64,000 nt of DNA, taken from positions 1 to 64,000 of the forward strand of contig NW_027417692.1 in the NCBI RefSeq assembly GCF_009905375.1. Reading direction: 5' to 3'. A model generated the notes under the pieces. It was not told the DNA's origin. It made no database searches and saw only the letters and a list, made by a program, of their open reading frames with translations. The position numbers and the translations under genes were made by a program. Shown piece after piece: positions 1 to 11,718 of this stretch; the first letter of the stretch is position 1, and each line of letters starts with the position of its first letter. The stretch comes from Apium graveolens. Taxonomy: Eukaryota; Streptophyta; Magnoliopsida; Apiales; Apiaceae.

Positions 1-152
1 GACATATGCCTTACAATCTCTAAAAGTAATACTTGGGCCAGCTCTTTCCTTGAACTCAGTGAGCAGGGTAGAATCTCCAGTCATGTGCCTTAAGCACCCT
101 CTATCCAAATACCAAAGATTCTTTCTGTTTCCCTACACACAACAAAATCAAA
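1..152 (-). pseudogene. Copia-A pol start (aspartic protease region, truncated by window edge)
   Basis: The minus strand encodes the start of the copia pol polyprotein. It reads WYLDRGCLRHMTGD followed by a run matching the protease and pre-integrase region of copia-2. The copia protease signature at this spot is normally D-S-G (copia-2 has [14 protein letters not shown]). Here the Ser is replaced by Arg (D-R-G) and the next Ser by Leu, so the protease would be inactive. The rest of pol lies to the left of the window. Confidence 0.8.
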
Positions 153-932
153 TCAAGTTGATTTTGGTACCCAAGTTTCCTTGGGTCCTACTTTGTTAGC
201 CTTTTTCATAGGTTTCTTAGGTATATCTTCATTTGACTTGGGCATTTGAAGTTCATCCTTAGTCAATTGAGTAGAACCCTTAAAACCATTCATCATTGCA
301 GAATTATCATGCACAGGCTGATTAACATGGAAAGGTATATTTTGTAAAAATATGGTATTCCAGAATAGCATGCTAAATGGTATGTGTGGCATACTAAATG
401 CAGCATAGTAAGGATTTTGTGCAAATGGCATATTAGCAAACTGTGCATTCAAATTATGTGCAGGCATAACATTCACAGGCATTGTAGGCATACTGGGAAA
501 TGAAGGAGGTGCGGACATGGAAGCAGGCATAGCAAGTTTGCAATTAACAAAAAAATGATTAACACTACCACACTTAACACATATTTTTCTTGGTGCATAT
601 TTATCAGGTGTATAGTTGTTATGATTGTTGATTCCTACTTTCCCATTTCTATTATTTTTCCTTTTAGACTCTGCTCTTACTTCAATTTTCTCCAATCTAT
701 CATTTAATTGCTTAATAGATAAATGCCCTACATTGACTCTCTTATTTTGTTTCACTTGACTTATTTCTCCTGGAACAAAGTTCTTAGAAACTGATCCATA
801 TTTTTCATTTAATTTAGCTAGCTTAGCTTTGCAGACTGGTTTACTTTCACTCAACGGATGTGGCTCATTGTCTTTCGATGGATAATCCTTTTGATTATTC
901 GACGGATAATGTTCATCATCCGTCAAATCCAC
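153..932 (-). pseudogene. Copia-A gag, C-terminal part with second zinc knuckle
   Basis: A minus-strand reading frame of about 259 residues, homologous to the C-terminal gag part of copia-2 at 43247-43837. It contains a basic segment, then a CCHC knuckle CVKCGSVNHFFVNC (C-X2-C-X4-H-X4-C), then a Met/Pro/Asn-rich tail, and ends in GPKETWVPKST followed by TGA. The near-N-terminal segment is acidic and is partly encoded by the repeated TCAACGGAT-type word (851-860, 900-943). The downstream pol frame differs from this frame, as it also does in copia-2. Confidence 0.8.
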
Positions 933-1471
933 ATCCGTTGAAAGTCCTTCAACCAGATTGGAATCAAACTTCCCCTTGTTCTTTTTCCAAGCTGCATCAA
1001 AGAAAGATTCTATACCTTGAACTTTAGTAATTTGAGCATGGACGTCTCTAGATGATTTTCATGCCTTAATTACTTCATGTTCTCATTCAAGCTGCTTTCT
1101 TAAAATATCCTCTTTCTTTAGGGATTCAGTCAATTCATCTTTGGCAATCTTGCATTCTATTTTTAGTTTTTCAAACTCAACAAATTAAGTTTCTAACACA
1201 GTATTTCTTTCACTTTAAAACATATTGTTCTCTTTAAGTTTAAGTTTTCTTTAGTGAGAGACTTGAGTGTAACATGTAGATGATATAATTCAGTAGACAT
1301 GTCATTTATGGCATCATTACACTCAGCTTTAGCTAAATATGATAGATTAGTGGTGATTACCTGATTACTTGATGAACTGACCTCTGTTTCATCTGATTTG
1401 GCCATAAGTGCTAGATTGACATAGTTTGTATCTTCATCATCTTCTAATCCATCTGCAGCCCAGTCATTTTC
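933..1471 (-). pseudogene. Copia-A gag middle, coiled-coil region, frame broken
   Basis: A minus-strand continuation of gag. The 70-residue open stretch at 1193-1405 aligns with the copia-2 segment starting NLALMADSEENEVSSSS and carrying the STELYHL motif. Between 933 and 1192 similarity to the copia-2 lysine/glutamate-rich coiled-coil region continues but the frame shifts and stops appear. Just upstream, the codon after KERAFIT is TAG (1472-1474). Copia-2 has TAA at the same place. Confidence 0.7.
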
Positions 1472-2440
1472 CTATGTGATGAAAGCCCTTTCCTTTTGTT
1501 TGAGAAACTCAAAATATTTCTGTTTGTAATCAACAGCCTCAAACTTCTTTTTACCAGAATCAGACTTTCTGAATTCACTAGAAAAATGACCAGCCAAACC
1601 ACACTTGAAACATTTGAATTTATACTTATGAACCATGTTTTTGTAGGACTTGGATGCTTCAAAATTCTTCTTGAATTTAAGCTTGGCAAACCTCTTGGAC
1701 AGAAAAGCAAGATGCTCATCTATGTCATCCATGTCATCTTGACTAAGCTGGTCTCATGTTCAGCTACTAGCCCTTTTCCCTTGCCTTCACAAACTCTAGG
1801 GTTTGATGCAGATTCAACAGCTTCAACCTTTGTCTCCTCCTTTTCTTGCTCAGCAACTAATGCAATGGAACCTCCCTTCTTTCTTCCTTTCTCCAGTTTC
1901 TCATCTTGCTCTATTTCAAGCTCATAGGTCTTTAGAATTCCATACAGTCTATCCAAGGTGATTTCCATGTAGTCTTGAGAGTTTCTTAGTGAGATTGTCA
2001 TAGGTTTCCAATCCTTTGTTAGAGATCTAAAAAAATTTAGGTTTGAGTCATTTGTTTGATAGACTCTTCTATGCAACTTTACAGCATTTAGTAGCTTTTG
2101 AAATCTACTAAATATGTTAGTGAGTGACTCACTTTCTTCACTATGAAAATGCTCATATTGCTGAATCAAGAGTTGTATTTTGTTTTCCCTTACATGCTCA
2201 GTTCCATCACATATAACTTGAATTATTTCCCAGACATCCTTAGCAGTTTTGCAGTTTATGATGTTGTCAAACATGTCACCATTAACATCATTAAACAAAA
2301 TGTTCATGGCCTTTTTATCCTTACGAACTTGTTCAATGTCTGGATTAGACCATTCTGCTCTAGGCTTTGGGACAGATGCTTCATTTCCTATAGCAGCTCT
2401 CATAGGGACATGTGGACCTTTCTCAATGCATTCCATATAT
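1472..2440 (-). pseudogene. Copia-A gag, capsid-like (UBN2-type) region and first zinc knuckle
   Basis: This minus-strand segment begins at the Tekay-A insertion point (2436-2440 is one TATAT copy). It encodes the copia gag capsid-like region (MECIEKGPHVP, then a helical region resembling the UBN2 family). A one-base frameshift near 1730-1745 precedes a run containing the zinc knuckle CFKCGLAGHFSSEF, in which the last Cys of C-X2-C-X4-H-X4-C is Phe. Copia-2 keeps all four ligands in CFNCGISGHFVGEC. The 5' end of this gag lies at 15158-15261 on the far side of Tekay-A. Confidence 0.85.
2436..2440. repeat. Left target-site duplication of Tekay-A (TATAT)
   Basis: TATAT directly before the 5' LTR. 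It is repeated at 15153-15157 directly after the 3' LTR. Joining the two flanks with one TATAT restores the copia-A gag frame. Confidence 0.93.
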
Positions 2441-5400
2441 TATAATATCCGGGATATATCGTGTACTTATTTTTGCTATTATATAATTATTATGTGTGTT
2501 CAGTATCTATTCTGTGAGTTAATTGTTAAGTGTTATCTGTACTTGAATATTCAAAAATAATATTAATTGAGTATTTTAATTTTTATATGTCCAAAATAAA
2601 ATATAGATAATTTTCATATCTTCCTAATTATTTTTATGTTGGTTTATGGATTTATAAGAATCATATGAAATTTCTAAAATCTTTTTCCGAGTAATTAAAA
2701 TCTATTTTATAAAAACGGGAACCAACCGACGTCAACCGTTGTTACGTTTTTGGAACCCGAAACTCTTTCGAGAACTCCTTCCTAACCAAATTGTAATATT
2801 CCGAGCATATTCCATGTTTCGAGTTTTTCGATCCGGCGTACGGTTTGTCCTGCGCGGGTCCCGGCACAACATTTTCGATACAATATTCGTTTCGGTAAAT
2901 CAATAAAACCCGTATTTTCGATAAACGGGAGCTTTTTATTAAACTATCACAATTATCACTTCGTAATACGTGTAACCAGGCGCTGAGACCAAGACCGCAG
3001 TATAAATTGTATTGATTTGGATAATTATCCCGAAAACCGATACCGTTTGGATCAGTTTTTACAAATAAACGTACCGTTTTATATCCGGAATGATCCAACG
3101 GGATACTAATTTTCCGTAATTATAAATAGCCTTTTACCGTAATTTATTTCGTATCAAAATCATTTGCAGACAGATAATTATATAATTTTCAGAGAAAAAC
3201 CCTAATTTCCTAAAACTGTTCTAAGAATCAAACAAGCATTTGGAGGTGTTATTGAATTCGGTTTGGAAAGCTCGAGTAACCAATCTGAAGGTCTTGAAGA
3301 GCTCTACCAGATTCTGTAATCCACACACCTGCAGAAATCAAGGTTATTTTTCTAAAAATTTATTTATTTTCGAATTTATTTTATTAAAAATATGATTTTT
3401 TGTTCGGATGATTGTTTGTATGATTTGATGATTGCATGTTCTAGAGCTTGTTTTCCTGATGATATTCATATGTCATACGTCTGATTTGGAGTTCAATAAC
3501 ATGTTCAAATTTGAGTTTGATTTTCGAATTTTAAAATTAGGGTTTATAACCCGTATAAATGTTCTTAATTGAAATTTGGGGGTTTCTTATTCTGTGATAG
3601 ATTGATGTTGTGTTATAGTGGGTTGTGTTCTCTGTGAAATTTGCAATCTAGTCGTATAAGTTTCATGAACCAACGAGATCTGTAGAGAAGGGAGTTGTGT
3701 TTTGAAGTTTTCCGATGTTCGCCGGAAACTGGAAAATTTCACGGCCAAATTCCGGCCAACTCAGGGATTGTTAGGTTGTTTTGATTGCATGGTTGTGTTC
3801 ATGGTAACCTGTAAATGTGATCTGGAGGTGTTGGTGGGGTGAGGACGCCGGGAACGTGTTCTCCGGCCATCCCCGACTGTTTTCCGCCGACCCCCTGGAA
3901 AATTACAGTTTAGTACCTATAGTTTTGAAAACGATGCAGTTTGGACCCTGTAGTTTCCAGACTTTGCAAAAATTGGATTTCTGTTTTAAAAATGTTTAAA
4001 AATCATATTTCCTATTTATTTTTATTATAAAAATTCGTTTTTAATTTCTAAAAATTCTAAAAATTATTATTTTAATTCTGAAAATTATTTTTAATTCACA
4101 AATAAATCTAAATTAATTAGTTAATTAATTTTAGTTAATTTCTAATTGATTAATTGGTCAATTAATTCGAAAATTAATTGATTAATTGATTTAATTAATT
4201 ATTAATTGATTTTAATTAATTATTTAATTAGATTTAATTATTTAAAAATGATTTAAAAATTCTGAAAAATAGTTTCGAGCTTTAAAATATTATTCTAAAT
4301 TATTTCTAAGGCTCGATAATTATTCTAAAATTATTTCGGAGCCAGAATTGGCCAACCGAACCCTGTTTATTAACCCGAAATCGATCCAACGACCCGTTTT
4401 AATTCCGAAAAATGTTTTAAAAATCATTTTAAATACAAGAAAGCCTATTTATGACCCGAGACTTTTTTATAAATGATATATCATTGATTACGTGATGTAT
4501 TATATGCTATATGTGACTTGTTAATTGACTATCGGTCTATATATTCTATGTTTACTTGATTATTGCATAACTTTCAATCCGTTAATCGGATTTGGGTAAA
4601 ACGAAGGGTAGATAGAAGTATGTGTTGAATAGAATTCCATGAGTAAATTATTGATAGATGCTTATGATATGTGAGCAGAAGAGGCAAGATATAGGAAAGG
4701 GAAACAGAGAGTTAAGGAGTAAGACGGTTGTGATTGGAAGCGAGTGCAGTGTAGTAAGCTAATATCAGGCAAGTATTCTGAACTTTATCAAAATATTGTA
4801 ATACGTGATAGTCTTGTTGATATTGCAAGTGCTTTGAAGCACTGAAACCTAAACCCTGATTCCAGTTATTGTTCTTGAGCCATGAACCTTATTCTTTCTA
4901 GACCATTGATTGTTGTATACCCAAACACGAACCTCAAGTATATGATACTACTCCACAAATACATGCAAACAAAATCCCAAACACTGAACTGAATTACTTG
5001 TACATTCAATCATTGTATCCTATGCATTGAAAGCCCAAATCTTTGAAACCCTGAAATGTTGATTTTTTTGTTATCCAATTCTTTCATTACCCAGCACCCA
5101 AGCTTTTAAATTACCTTATTGATCCTTACAAGGATTGAAACCCTTTCAATGTTAAACACTCATTGTTGTTAATGATTCTGGTTATTGTTTATTATTGCAT
5201 ATTCTGTTATTATGTTAGAATTGGATTGTTTTTATAAAATTGTGGACCAGATTCGTGGTCAGACCATATAATGGTCAAGTTAGGCCAATGTGTGCCTTGG
5301 ATCCAGTAGTTAGAGCAATGCTGTGTTCCTTGCTCGGGGTTAGTGCGTGACTGATCAGCAGCCTAACCTTGGTTTTTAAATTAAAAGTATAATATCCAAT

Positions 5401-5879
5401 TCTAAATCATAATCCAATGTTCACTTGATATCATAATCATATTCACCTGATGATCATTATTCTCAGTTTTGTCATTGTGACTTGCTGAGCTAGTTAGCTC
5501 ATTTGTGCGATGTTGTTTATATTCTTTCCAGTTAAAAAGGAACCAGTTGGTAGCGAGGATCCCCAGTCCAGCGCGAGAGCTAGGGGTTCAGGTTGAGAAA
5601 GCTGAGCTAGTAGGCTTCTTTTGGGATAATTTAAGTTTGTAAAAGTTTGTAATAATGTTTAATACTCAGTTTGAGTTTGAAATAGTTGGGATTTGAACGG
5701 TTTGTAATATATTAGTGTGTGTGGCTTGTGTGCATACTTTAACCTATTGCGGTCCGTGGTGGTTGGTAAGTAGGGTCACTGCATATATTATTATTATCTT
5801 TATTATTGTTATAAGCAGGTTATAAATAAGGTGTGTATGTGGACCCCAAACTTCTGACCCGGGTTTGAAGGGTGCCACA
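2441..5879 (+). repeat. Tekay-A 5' LTR (3439 bp)
   Basis: Starts TATAATATCC (the 3' copy has TGTAATATCC, so the terminal TG has become TA) and ends GGGTGCCACA. By eye it is nearly identical to the 3' LTR over its whole length, with only scattered substitutions, so insertion was fairly recent. It contains an AT-rich AATTAATT array (4105-4230). Reading frames inside it have no recognisable product. Confidence 0.93.
4105..4230. repeat. TTAATTAATT-rich palindromic array in Tekay-A LTR
   Basis: About 125 bp built almost entirely from TTAATTAATT and TAATTGATT words, each a near-palindrome. The copy in the 3' LTR lies at about 13383-13513. It could form cruciforms or act as a matrix-attachment-like AT block. 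No function is shown. Confidence 0.6.
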
Positions 5880-5883
5880 GGTT

Positions 5884-5895
5884 TGGTATCAGAGC
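5884..5895 (+). other. Tekay-A primer-binding site (initiator-Met tRNA)
   Basis: TGGTATCAGAGC, four bases after the 5' LTR end. It is complementary to the 3' end of plant initiator-Met tRNA, the usual primer for plant LTR retrotransposons. Confidence 0.92.
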
Positions 5896-6077
5896 TAAAG
5901 GTTATAAGTCACTGACACAAGCCTAGGTTGACGGGAATGGGTAGAGGGATAGGATTAGAAGTAAGGTATAGGATGATAGAACGTCGAGAGGTTGAGTGTT
6001 ATGGTATAACCGGTATTAGTATAGTTTGCGTCGTGGTACGAGATTCTTATATTACGATATGATTTCAGATAGCAGAG

Positions 6078-6596
6078 ATGGCCGACTCTTTTATTCCCGT
6101 ATCAGCTGATCACTCAGAGCCTTCAGTTGGAGCACCAACATCGGATCCATGACCTGTTATTCCACTAGCATTGGCTATTTTACCTCCACCGGTGTTGCAG
6201 CCCATACCATTGCAGGCTATTCCACCTCCAGGCATAAGGCCACCTGTCAGAGGACCCCCACCAGCTGATTCAGATTCCACTGGGCATTCAGTAGCGAGTG
6301 CCCCATTCCAGTCTACATTGCCCCCAGTTCCTTATTACCGGTATGAGGCTCTTCTATTGGAGCGTGATTCCTTGTTGGCTCAGATTAGAGAGTTACAGCA
6401 TATCATCAGGACTACAGATGTTGATCATGGTGTGAGGGAGCTTCGAGAGGAGATTCATGTGACACGGAGGGTTCTTGAGGCTAGGCTACATGGAGCTACA
6501 CTACCTGGCAGAGGCCCTGATGCACTGCTGGGCTGGGCTACTGAGGTAATGGAGGACTTTGAGAGGCTGGCAGGACCAGAGTTTCCTTGGAGCTGA
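6078..6596 (+). pseudogene. Tekay-A leader ORF upstream of gag (Pro-rich plus coiled coil)
   Basis: An open frame lying between the PBS and gag. ATG at 6078 gives MADSFIPVSADHSEP. An in-frame TGA at 6150-6152 interrupts it, and the same frame then runs open to the TGA at 6596. The N-terminal half is Pro-rich (for example IPPPGIRPPVRGPPP). The C-terminal half is a heptad-like Glu/Arg/Leu segment suggesting a coiled coil (YEALLLERDSLLAQIRELQ). Tekay-B has an ORF of similar length (176 residues) in the same place, also with a coiled-coil-like C-terminus. I recognise no family. The reading frame could be a once-functional accessory protein or a chance survival. Bases 5896-6077 before it hold nothing I can identify. 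Confidence 0.5.
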
Positions 6597-7053
6597 GTTA
6601 GAGATTCTGAGATGGAGATGCTGAGCAGTGTTGTTATGATTATGTAGTATGTACAGTAGTGTGTAGTGTGTATCAGTAGACTTTTGAGTTGTATTTATAG
6701 ACTAGCGATGTTGACTAGTGAGTAGGTTATTGTACCCTTTTGCTTTTACTTTCGAAGCGTCTTTACGCTTGTACTACCTAAAACTTTTGATCTATATATA
6801 TCAGTACCTTTTTCCTTTCCAACACTGTCATTTACTTTATCGCACCTATTTTACTTTACCTTATTTATTGCACCAATACACCCTGTGATACCATGTACCC
6901 TGTTTTCCATAACTGTTTATATTCTGTAAAGAAGCATGCAATTTACTTAGTTACAACTATTTTTAAAAAGAGATATTCCTGTTTTACAAAACCTTTCTTT
7001 TATACAAAGATTTAATTCAAAAGCTAAATAAATTGATTGATTCTTTACAGAAA
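6597..7053 (+). other. Tekay-A spacer between leader ORF and gag
   Basis: A non-coding, pyrimidine-rich stretch with no long open frame. Upstream of the gag ATG at 7054 I see nothing specific. Confidence 0.4.
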
Positions 7054-7760
7054 ATGCCTTCCAGAAGAAATACCCGCACCAACACCCAGAATGAAGAAAC
7101 CAACAACAACAACAATAACAACCAAGATGATACAAACTAGAATGTTCAAGACCCATAGACCCAGCAATAGCCCAGCTTCTTCAAATCTTGGCCCAACAAA
7201 CAGTTCACCTGGCACAACAACAGCAGAGACAGACCAATCCCCAGGTAACTTTCAAAACTTTTCAGGCAGTAAACCCACCAGAATTCAAGGGTTCCTTAGA
7301 GCCAATTGAAGCAAATGTGTGGTTAAAGGAAATAGAGAAGGCATTTGCCTTGGTAAAAGTGAAAGAGGAGCAGAAGGTTGAATTTGCAAGTTACTATCTG
7401 AAGAATGAGGCCACCTATTGGTGGGAGATGGTGAAGACATTGGAAAGCACAGATGTTATTACTTGGGAAAGGTTTAAGGAATTGTTTTTAGAAAAGTATT
7501 TTCCTCAGTTTGTTCAGGATCAAATGGAGCTGAAGTTTTTAGAATTAAAGCAAGGGAACATGTCGGTAACAGATTATGAGGGGAAGTTTGAGGAATTGTC
7601 AAGGTATGTGTCATCGTATGTTGATACTGATAGAAAGAAAGCTAAGAGATTCCAGCAAGGCTTGAAGTCATGGATCAGAGGGAAGGTAGCTATTTTTGAA
7701 TTGGATACGTACCTATGCCGGGGTTGTACAGAAAGCTATGATCGCAGAGACAGAGAGTGA
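7054..7760 (+). pseudogene. Tekay-A gag (capsid region), frame broken
   Basis: ATG at 7054 opens a basic, Asn-rich N-terminus (MPSRRNTRTNTQNEE). A TAG at about 7138 and a frameshift near 7150 separate it from the capsid frame, which runs 7158-7760. That frame has the Ty3/gypsy gag core (WWEMVKTL, ITWERFKELFLEKYFP, MELKFLELKQGNMSVTDYE). Near 7716 an apparent 4-bp insertion shifts the frame so that gag ends early (7760), while the zinc-knuckle part continues in another frame from 7696. An intact gag would form the virus-like particle. Confidence 0.85.
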
Positions 7761-9504
7761 GATGTTCCAGAAAGAAAAGGAAAGCAAGAAAAGGAAAGTT
7801 GAGGGAAGTGAGGGTCAGTCACAAACATGGAAGTTTCCAAATTTTAAGAAGGGCAAGTTTCAGCCAGGGAGAAATTTTAATTTCAGGAGACAAAATGCAG
7901 GAGACGGAGGCCAGGGCAATCGTCCAGCTAATGTGAATCAGCCGAATCAGTTGAGATTAACTTTTCCAGATTGTCAAGTATGTGGAAAGAAGCATGGAGG
8001 AGTTTGTAACAAGTTGAATGTGGTATGTTTTAAATGCAACCAGAAAGGGCACTACTCGAGGGAGTGCCGAAATCAGCCAGCAAGAGAGCCAGCAAATAAG
8101 GATCAGCCTATCCGGAATCCAGTAGTGAAGGTTCCAGTCATTGGATTTACATGCTTTAAATGTGGGAATCCAGGACATATGGCTAGGGATTGCAAGACAC
8201 CAGCCCCAGTCAGTAATGCATTGAGGATTATGGGATCTACCCCAACAGTGAATGAGACTCCGAGGGCTAGAGTTTTTGTCATATCGGTGAAGGATGTGAT
8301 CCAGGATGCGGATGTTGTGGCAGGTACGCTTAATGTGAATTCTTTATGTGCCAAAGTGTTAATAGATTCGGGAGCAACTCGATCGTTTGTTTCACAAGAT
8401 TTTGTTAGTAAGTTAAATTGTCCAGTTGGATATTTAAATGAAATAATGACTGTGGAATTAGCAAATCAAGAACATGTAACTGTTAACCAAGTTTGTGGGA
8501 ATTGTGAGATTGAGATTTCTGGTAGTAAGTTTTGTGTAGATTTGATACCGTTTAAGTTAGGAGAATTTGACGTTATATTAGGAATGGATTGGTTATCCAA
8601 GCATGATGCTCAGATATATTGTCGAAATAAGAAAGTAATGGTAAAAATGCCAGACGAAAGGATAGTAATGTTCAAGGCACAGAAGCAGGTAAAGAAGTTC
8701 TTAACGATGATTCAAGCCAAGAAGTTACTACGACAAGGATGTGAGCATTTCGTAGCATATGTGATCGACAGAAGTCAGGAGCCAGCAAAACTTGAAGATA
8801 TTCCAGTTGTGAAGGAATTTCCAGATGTGTTTCCCGACGAGTTACCAGGACTTCTTCCAGATAGAGAAATTGAATTTGCAATCGACTTAGCACCTGGAAC
8901 CGAACCAGTATCCAAGGCCCCGTATAGAATGGCGCCCATTGAGATGAAAGAGTTAGCAAAGCAATTACAAGAGCTGCTAGAGAAAGGAGTAATCAGACCC
9001 AGCGTATCCCCGTGGGGTGCACCGGTATTATTTGTCAAGAAGAAAGATGGAAGCATGAGACTGTGCATCGACTATAGGGAGCTCAACAAGTTGACAATCA
9101 AGAATAAGTATCCGTTACCCAGAATTGATGATTTGTTTGACCAATTGAAGGGAGCCAAGTATTTCTCCAAGATCGATTTAAGATCGGGATATCATCAACT
9201 GAAGATCAAACCAGAAGATATACCAAAGACAGCTTTCAGAACAAGGTATGGACATTACGAGTTTTTAGTGATGTCTTTTGGATTGACCAACGCCCCAGCA
9301 GCGTTTATGGACCCGATGAACAGAATTTTCAAGGAATATTTGGACAAGTTCGTTATAGTATTTATAGACGATATTTTGATCTATTCAAAGACGGAGGAGG
9401 ATCATGCGGAACATTTAAGGACAACTTTGGAGATTTTAAGAAAAAGAAGTTATATGCTAAATTGTCGAAGTGTGAGTTTTGGCTACAGGAAGTTCAGTTC
9501 TTAG
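7696..9504 (+). pseudogene. Tekay-A gag zinc knuckles, protease and N-terminal reverse transcriptase
   Basis: A 602-residue open frame. First come nucleocapsid knuckles: [12 protein letters not shown] (C-X2-C-X3-H), [14 protein letters not shown] and [14 protein letters not shown] (both C-X2-C-X4-H-X4-C). The retroviral-type aspartic protease follows, with [11 protein letters not shown] at about residue 222. Then comes RT with [38 protein letters not shown] and the catalytic [10 protein letters not shown] at about 9355-9390. The frame is lost in a poly-A run near 9440 (one base missing compared with Tekay-B), so the RT thumb continues in the next open frame. Confidence 0.92.
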
Positions 9505-11681
9505 GACACATAGTCAGTAATGAAGGGATCAAAGTGGACCCGGCAAAGATCGAGGCAATTACGAATTGGGAAAGACCGAGAACACCCACTGAGGTAAGAA
9601 GTTTCTTGGGATTGGCAGGATATTATCGACGATTCATTCAGAATTTCTCAAGAATTGCAACACCATTGACAAAGCTTACACGAAAGAATGAAAAGTTTAT
9701 ATGGAATGACAAGTGCGAAGAAAGTTTTCAGGAATTGAAGCGGAGATTAATCACGGCACCTGTTTTGTCACTTCCAGACGATCAAGGGAATTTCGTAATT
9801 TATAGCGATGCTTCTTACAAAGAATTAGGATGTGTTCTTATGCAGCACGACAAGGTGATTGCGTATGCGTCAAGGCAATTGAAACCACACGAACAGAAGT
9901 ACCCTACTCATGATTTGGAGTTAGCAGCTATAGTTTTCGCTTTGAAGATTTGGAGACATTATTTGTATGGAGAAAAGTGTGAGATTTTCACGGATCACAA
10001 AAGTTTGAAATATATATTTACCCAGAAGGAACTTAATATGAGACAAAGGAGATGGTTAGAATTGATCAAGGATTATGATTGCTCGATTAATTATCATTCC
10101 GGTAAGGCGAACGTTGTAGCAGATGCGTTAAGTCGGAAGGAAAGGTTAAATGTGTTATCCGTACCTGAAGAGATATATAAAGAATTTCAAAAATTGGAAT
10201 TGGAGATTAGAATTTACAAGCCTGAGGAAGCAAAAGTGTACAGTATGATTTTCCAACCGGAGTTATTGGAGAAAATAAAGAAATGCCAGAAAGAGGTAAT
10301 GGATCAAGATATAAATAGTTTGGTAGGTGAGGAATTATGCACGCAACAAGATGATCAAGGTATTCTTAGGTTTTCTTCAAGAATTTGGATTCCACCAGTA
10401 ACGGAGTTGAAAAATGAAATTTTACAAGAGGCACATAGTTCAAGATATTCCATCCATCCAGGGAGTACCAAAATGTACAGAGATTTAAAGAAGAATTATT
10501 GGTGGCCAGATATGAAGAGGGAAATTGCGGAATGGGTTAGCAAATGCTATACCTGTCAGAGAGTTAAAGCAGAGCATCAGAGACCAAGCGGATTGCTACA
10601 GCCATTGGAGATTCCAGAGTGGAAGTGGGAACATATTACCATGGATTTCATAGTTGGATTACCAAGGACAAGGGCTAATCATGATGCCATTTGGGTTATA
10701 GTAGATAGACTTACCAAGTCAGCTCATTTTCTGCCTATAAATGAAAGATTTTCGCTCGACAAGTTAGTTCATATGTACTTGAAAGAGATCGTAGTTCGTC
10801 ATGGAGTTCCAGTGTCTATCGTATCTGATAGAGATCCAAGGTTTAATTCAAGATTCTGGAAGAGTTTTCAAGAATGTTTGGGAACAAGATTGAATATGAG
10901 TATGGCCTATCACCCCCAAACGGATGGCCAAAGTGAAAGAACGATCCAGACAATCGAGGACATGCTACGTGTTTGTGCTATTGATTTCAAAGGAAGTTGG
11001 GACGAGCATTTACCCCTGGTAGAGTTTGCCTATAACAACAGTTATCACGCCAGCATTGGGATGCCACCTTATGAAGCCCTTTATGGACGCAAATGTAGAT
11101 CTCCAGTATATTGGGACGAAGTAGGAGAACGCAAAATACTCGGACCCGAATTGGTGCAGCAGACAAAGGAAGTTGTTGAAATTATCCAGAAAAGATTAAT
11201 AGCCACACAAGATCGTCAAAGGAAATATGCAGACCAGTCAAGAAAAGACATGGAATTTGAAGAAGGAAGCTTGGTATTATTGAAAGTATCACCGTGGAAA
11301 GGACTAAAGAGGTTTGGGGAGAAAGGGAAGCTAAACCCAAGATATGTCGGACCTTTTGAAATCCTAAAGCGTATTGGCAAAGTAGCTTACGAATTGGCGT
11401 TACCTCCGCACATGGAGCACATTCACAATGTTTTTCACATATCAATGCTTAAGAAATATAATCCAGACTCCAGGCATGTAATAGAATATGAGTCAATAGA
11501 ACTTCAAACAGATTTATCATATGTAGAGAGTCCGATAGAGATTCTAGAGGAAAGAGAGAAAGTATTGATAAATAAAGTGGTAAAGTTAGTAAGAGTATTG
11601 TGGAGAAACCCAAAGGTTGAAGAGTCAACCTGGGAGTTAGAAAGTGATATGAGAGAAAAGTACCCTCATTTGTTTTCTTAG
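9462..11681 (+). pseudogene. Tekay-A RT C-terminus, RNase H, integrase and C-terminal chromodomain-like tail
   Basis: A 739-residue open frame continuing pol. Order: RT connection ([16 protein letters not shown]), RNase H ([43 protein letters not shown]), then the integrase HHCC zinc domain ([18 protein letters not shown] ... CYTCQRVK). The integrase core has its D, D and E residues in [24 protein letters not shown] and [14 protein letters not shown]. The GPY/F-type module follows ([13 protein letters not shown]). The tail ending VEESTWELE and YPHLFS resembles a worn chromodomain, as in Tekay/Del chromoviruses. This segment has no internal stops, so damage in the element is confined to gag and mid-RT. 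Confidence 0.93.
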
Positions 11682-11705
11682 AGATTCTGAGGACAGAATC
11701 CTTTT

Positions 11706-11718
11706 AAGGGGGGAAGGA
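11706..11718 (+). other. Tekay-A polypurine tract
   Basis: AAGGGGGGAAGGA directly before the 3' LTR, where plus-strand DNA synthesis starts. Confidence 0.9.

Noticed and set aside
2742..3098. 118-residue minus-strand open frame, repeated at 12020-12376
   Set aside because: Both lie at the same place in the two Tekay-A LTRs. The conservation is LTR identity, not selection on a protein, and no family is recognised.
7696..7760. Programmed frameshift between gag parts of the Tekay elements
   Set aside because: The two copies need opposite shifts (+1 and -1) and have different lesions, so a shared recoding signal is not supported.
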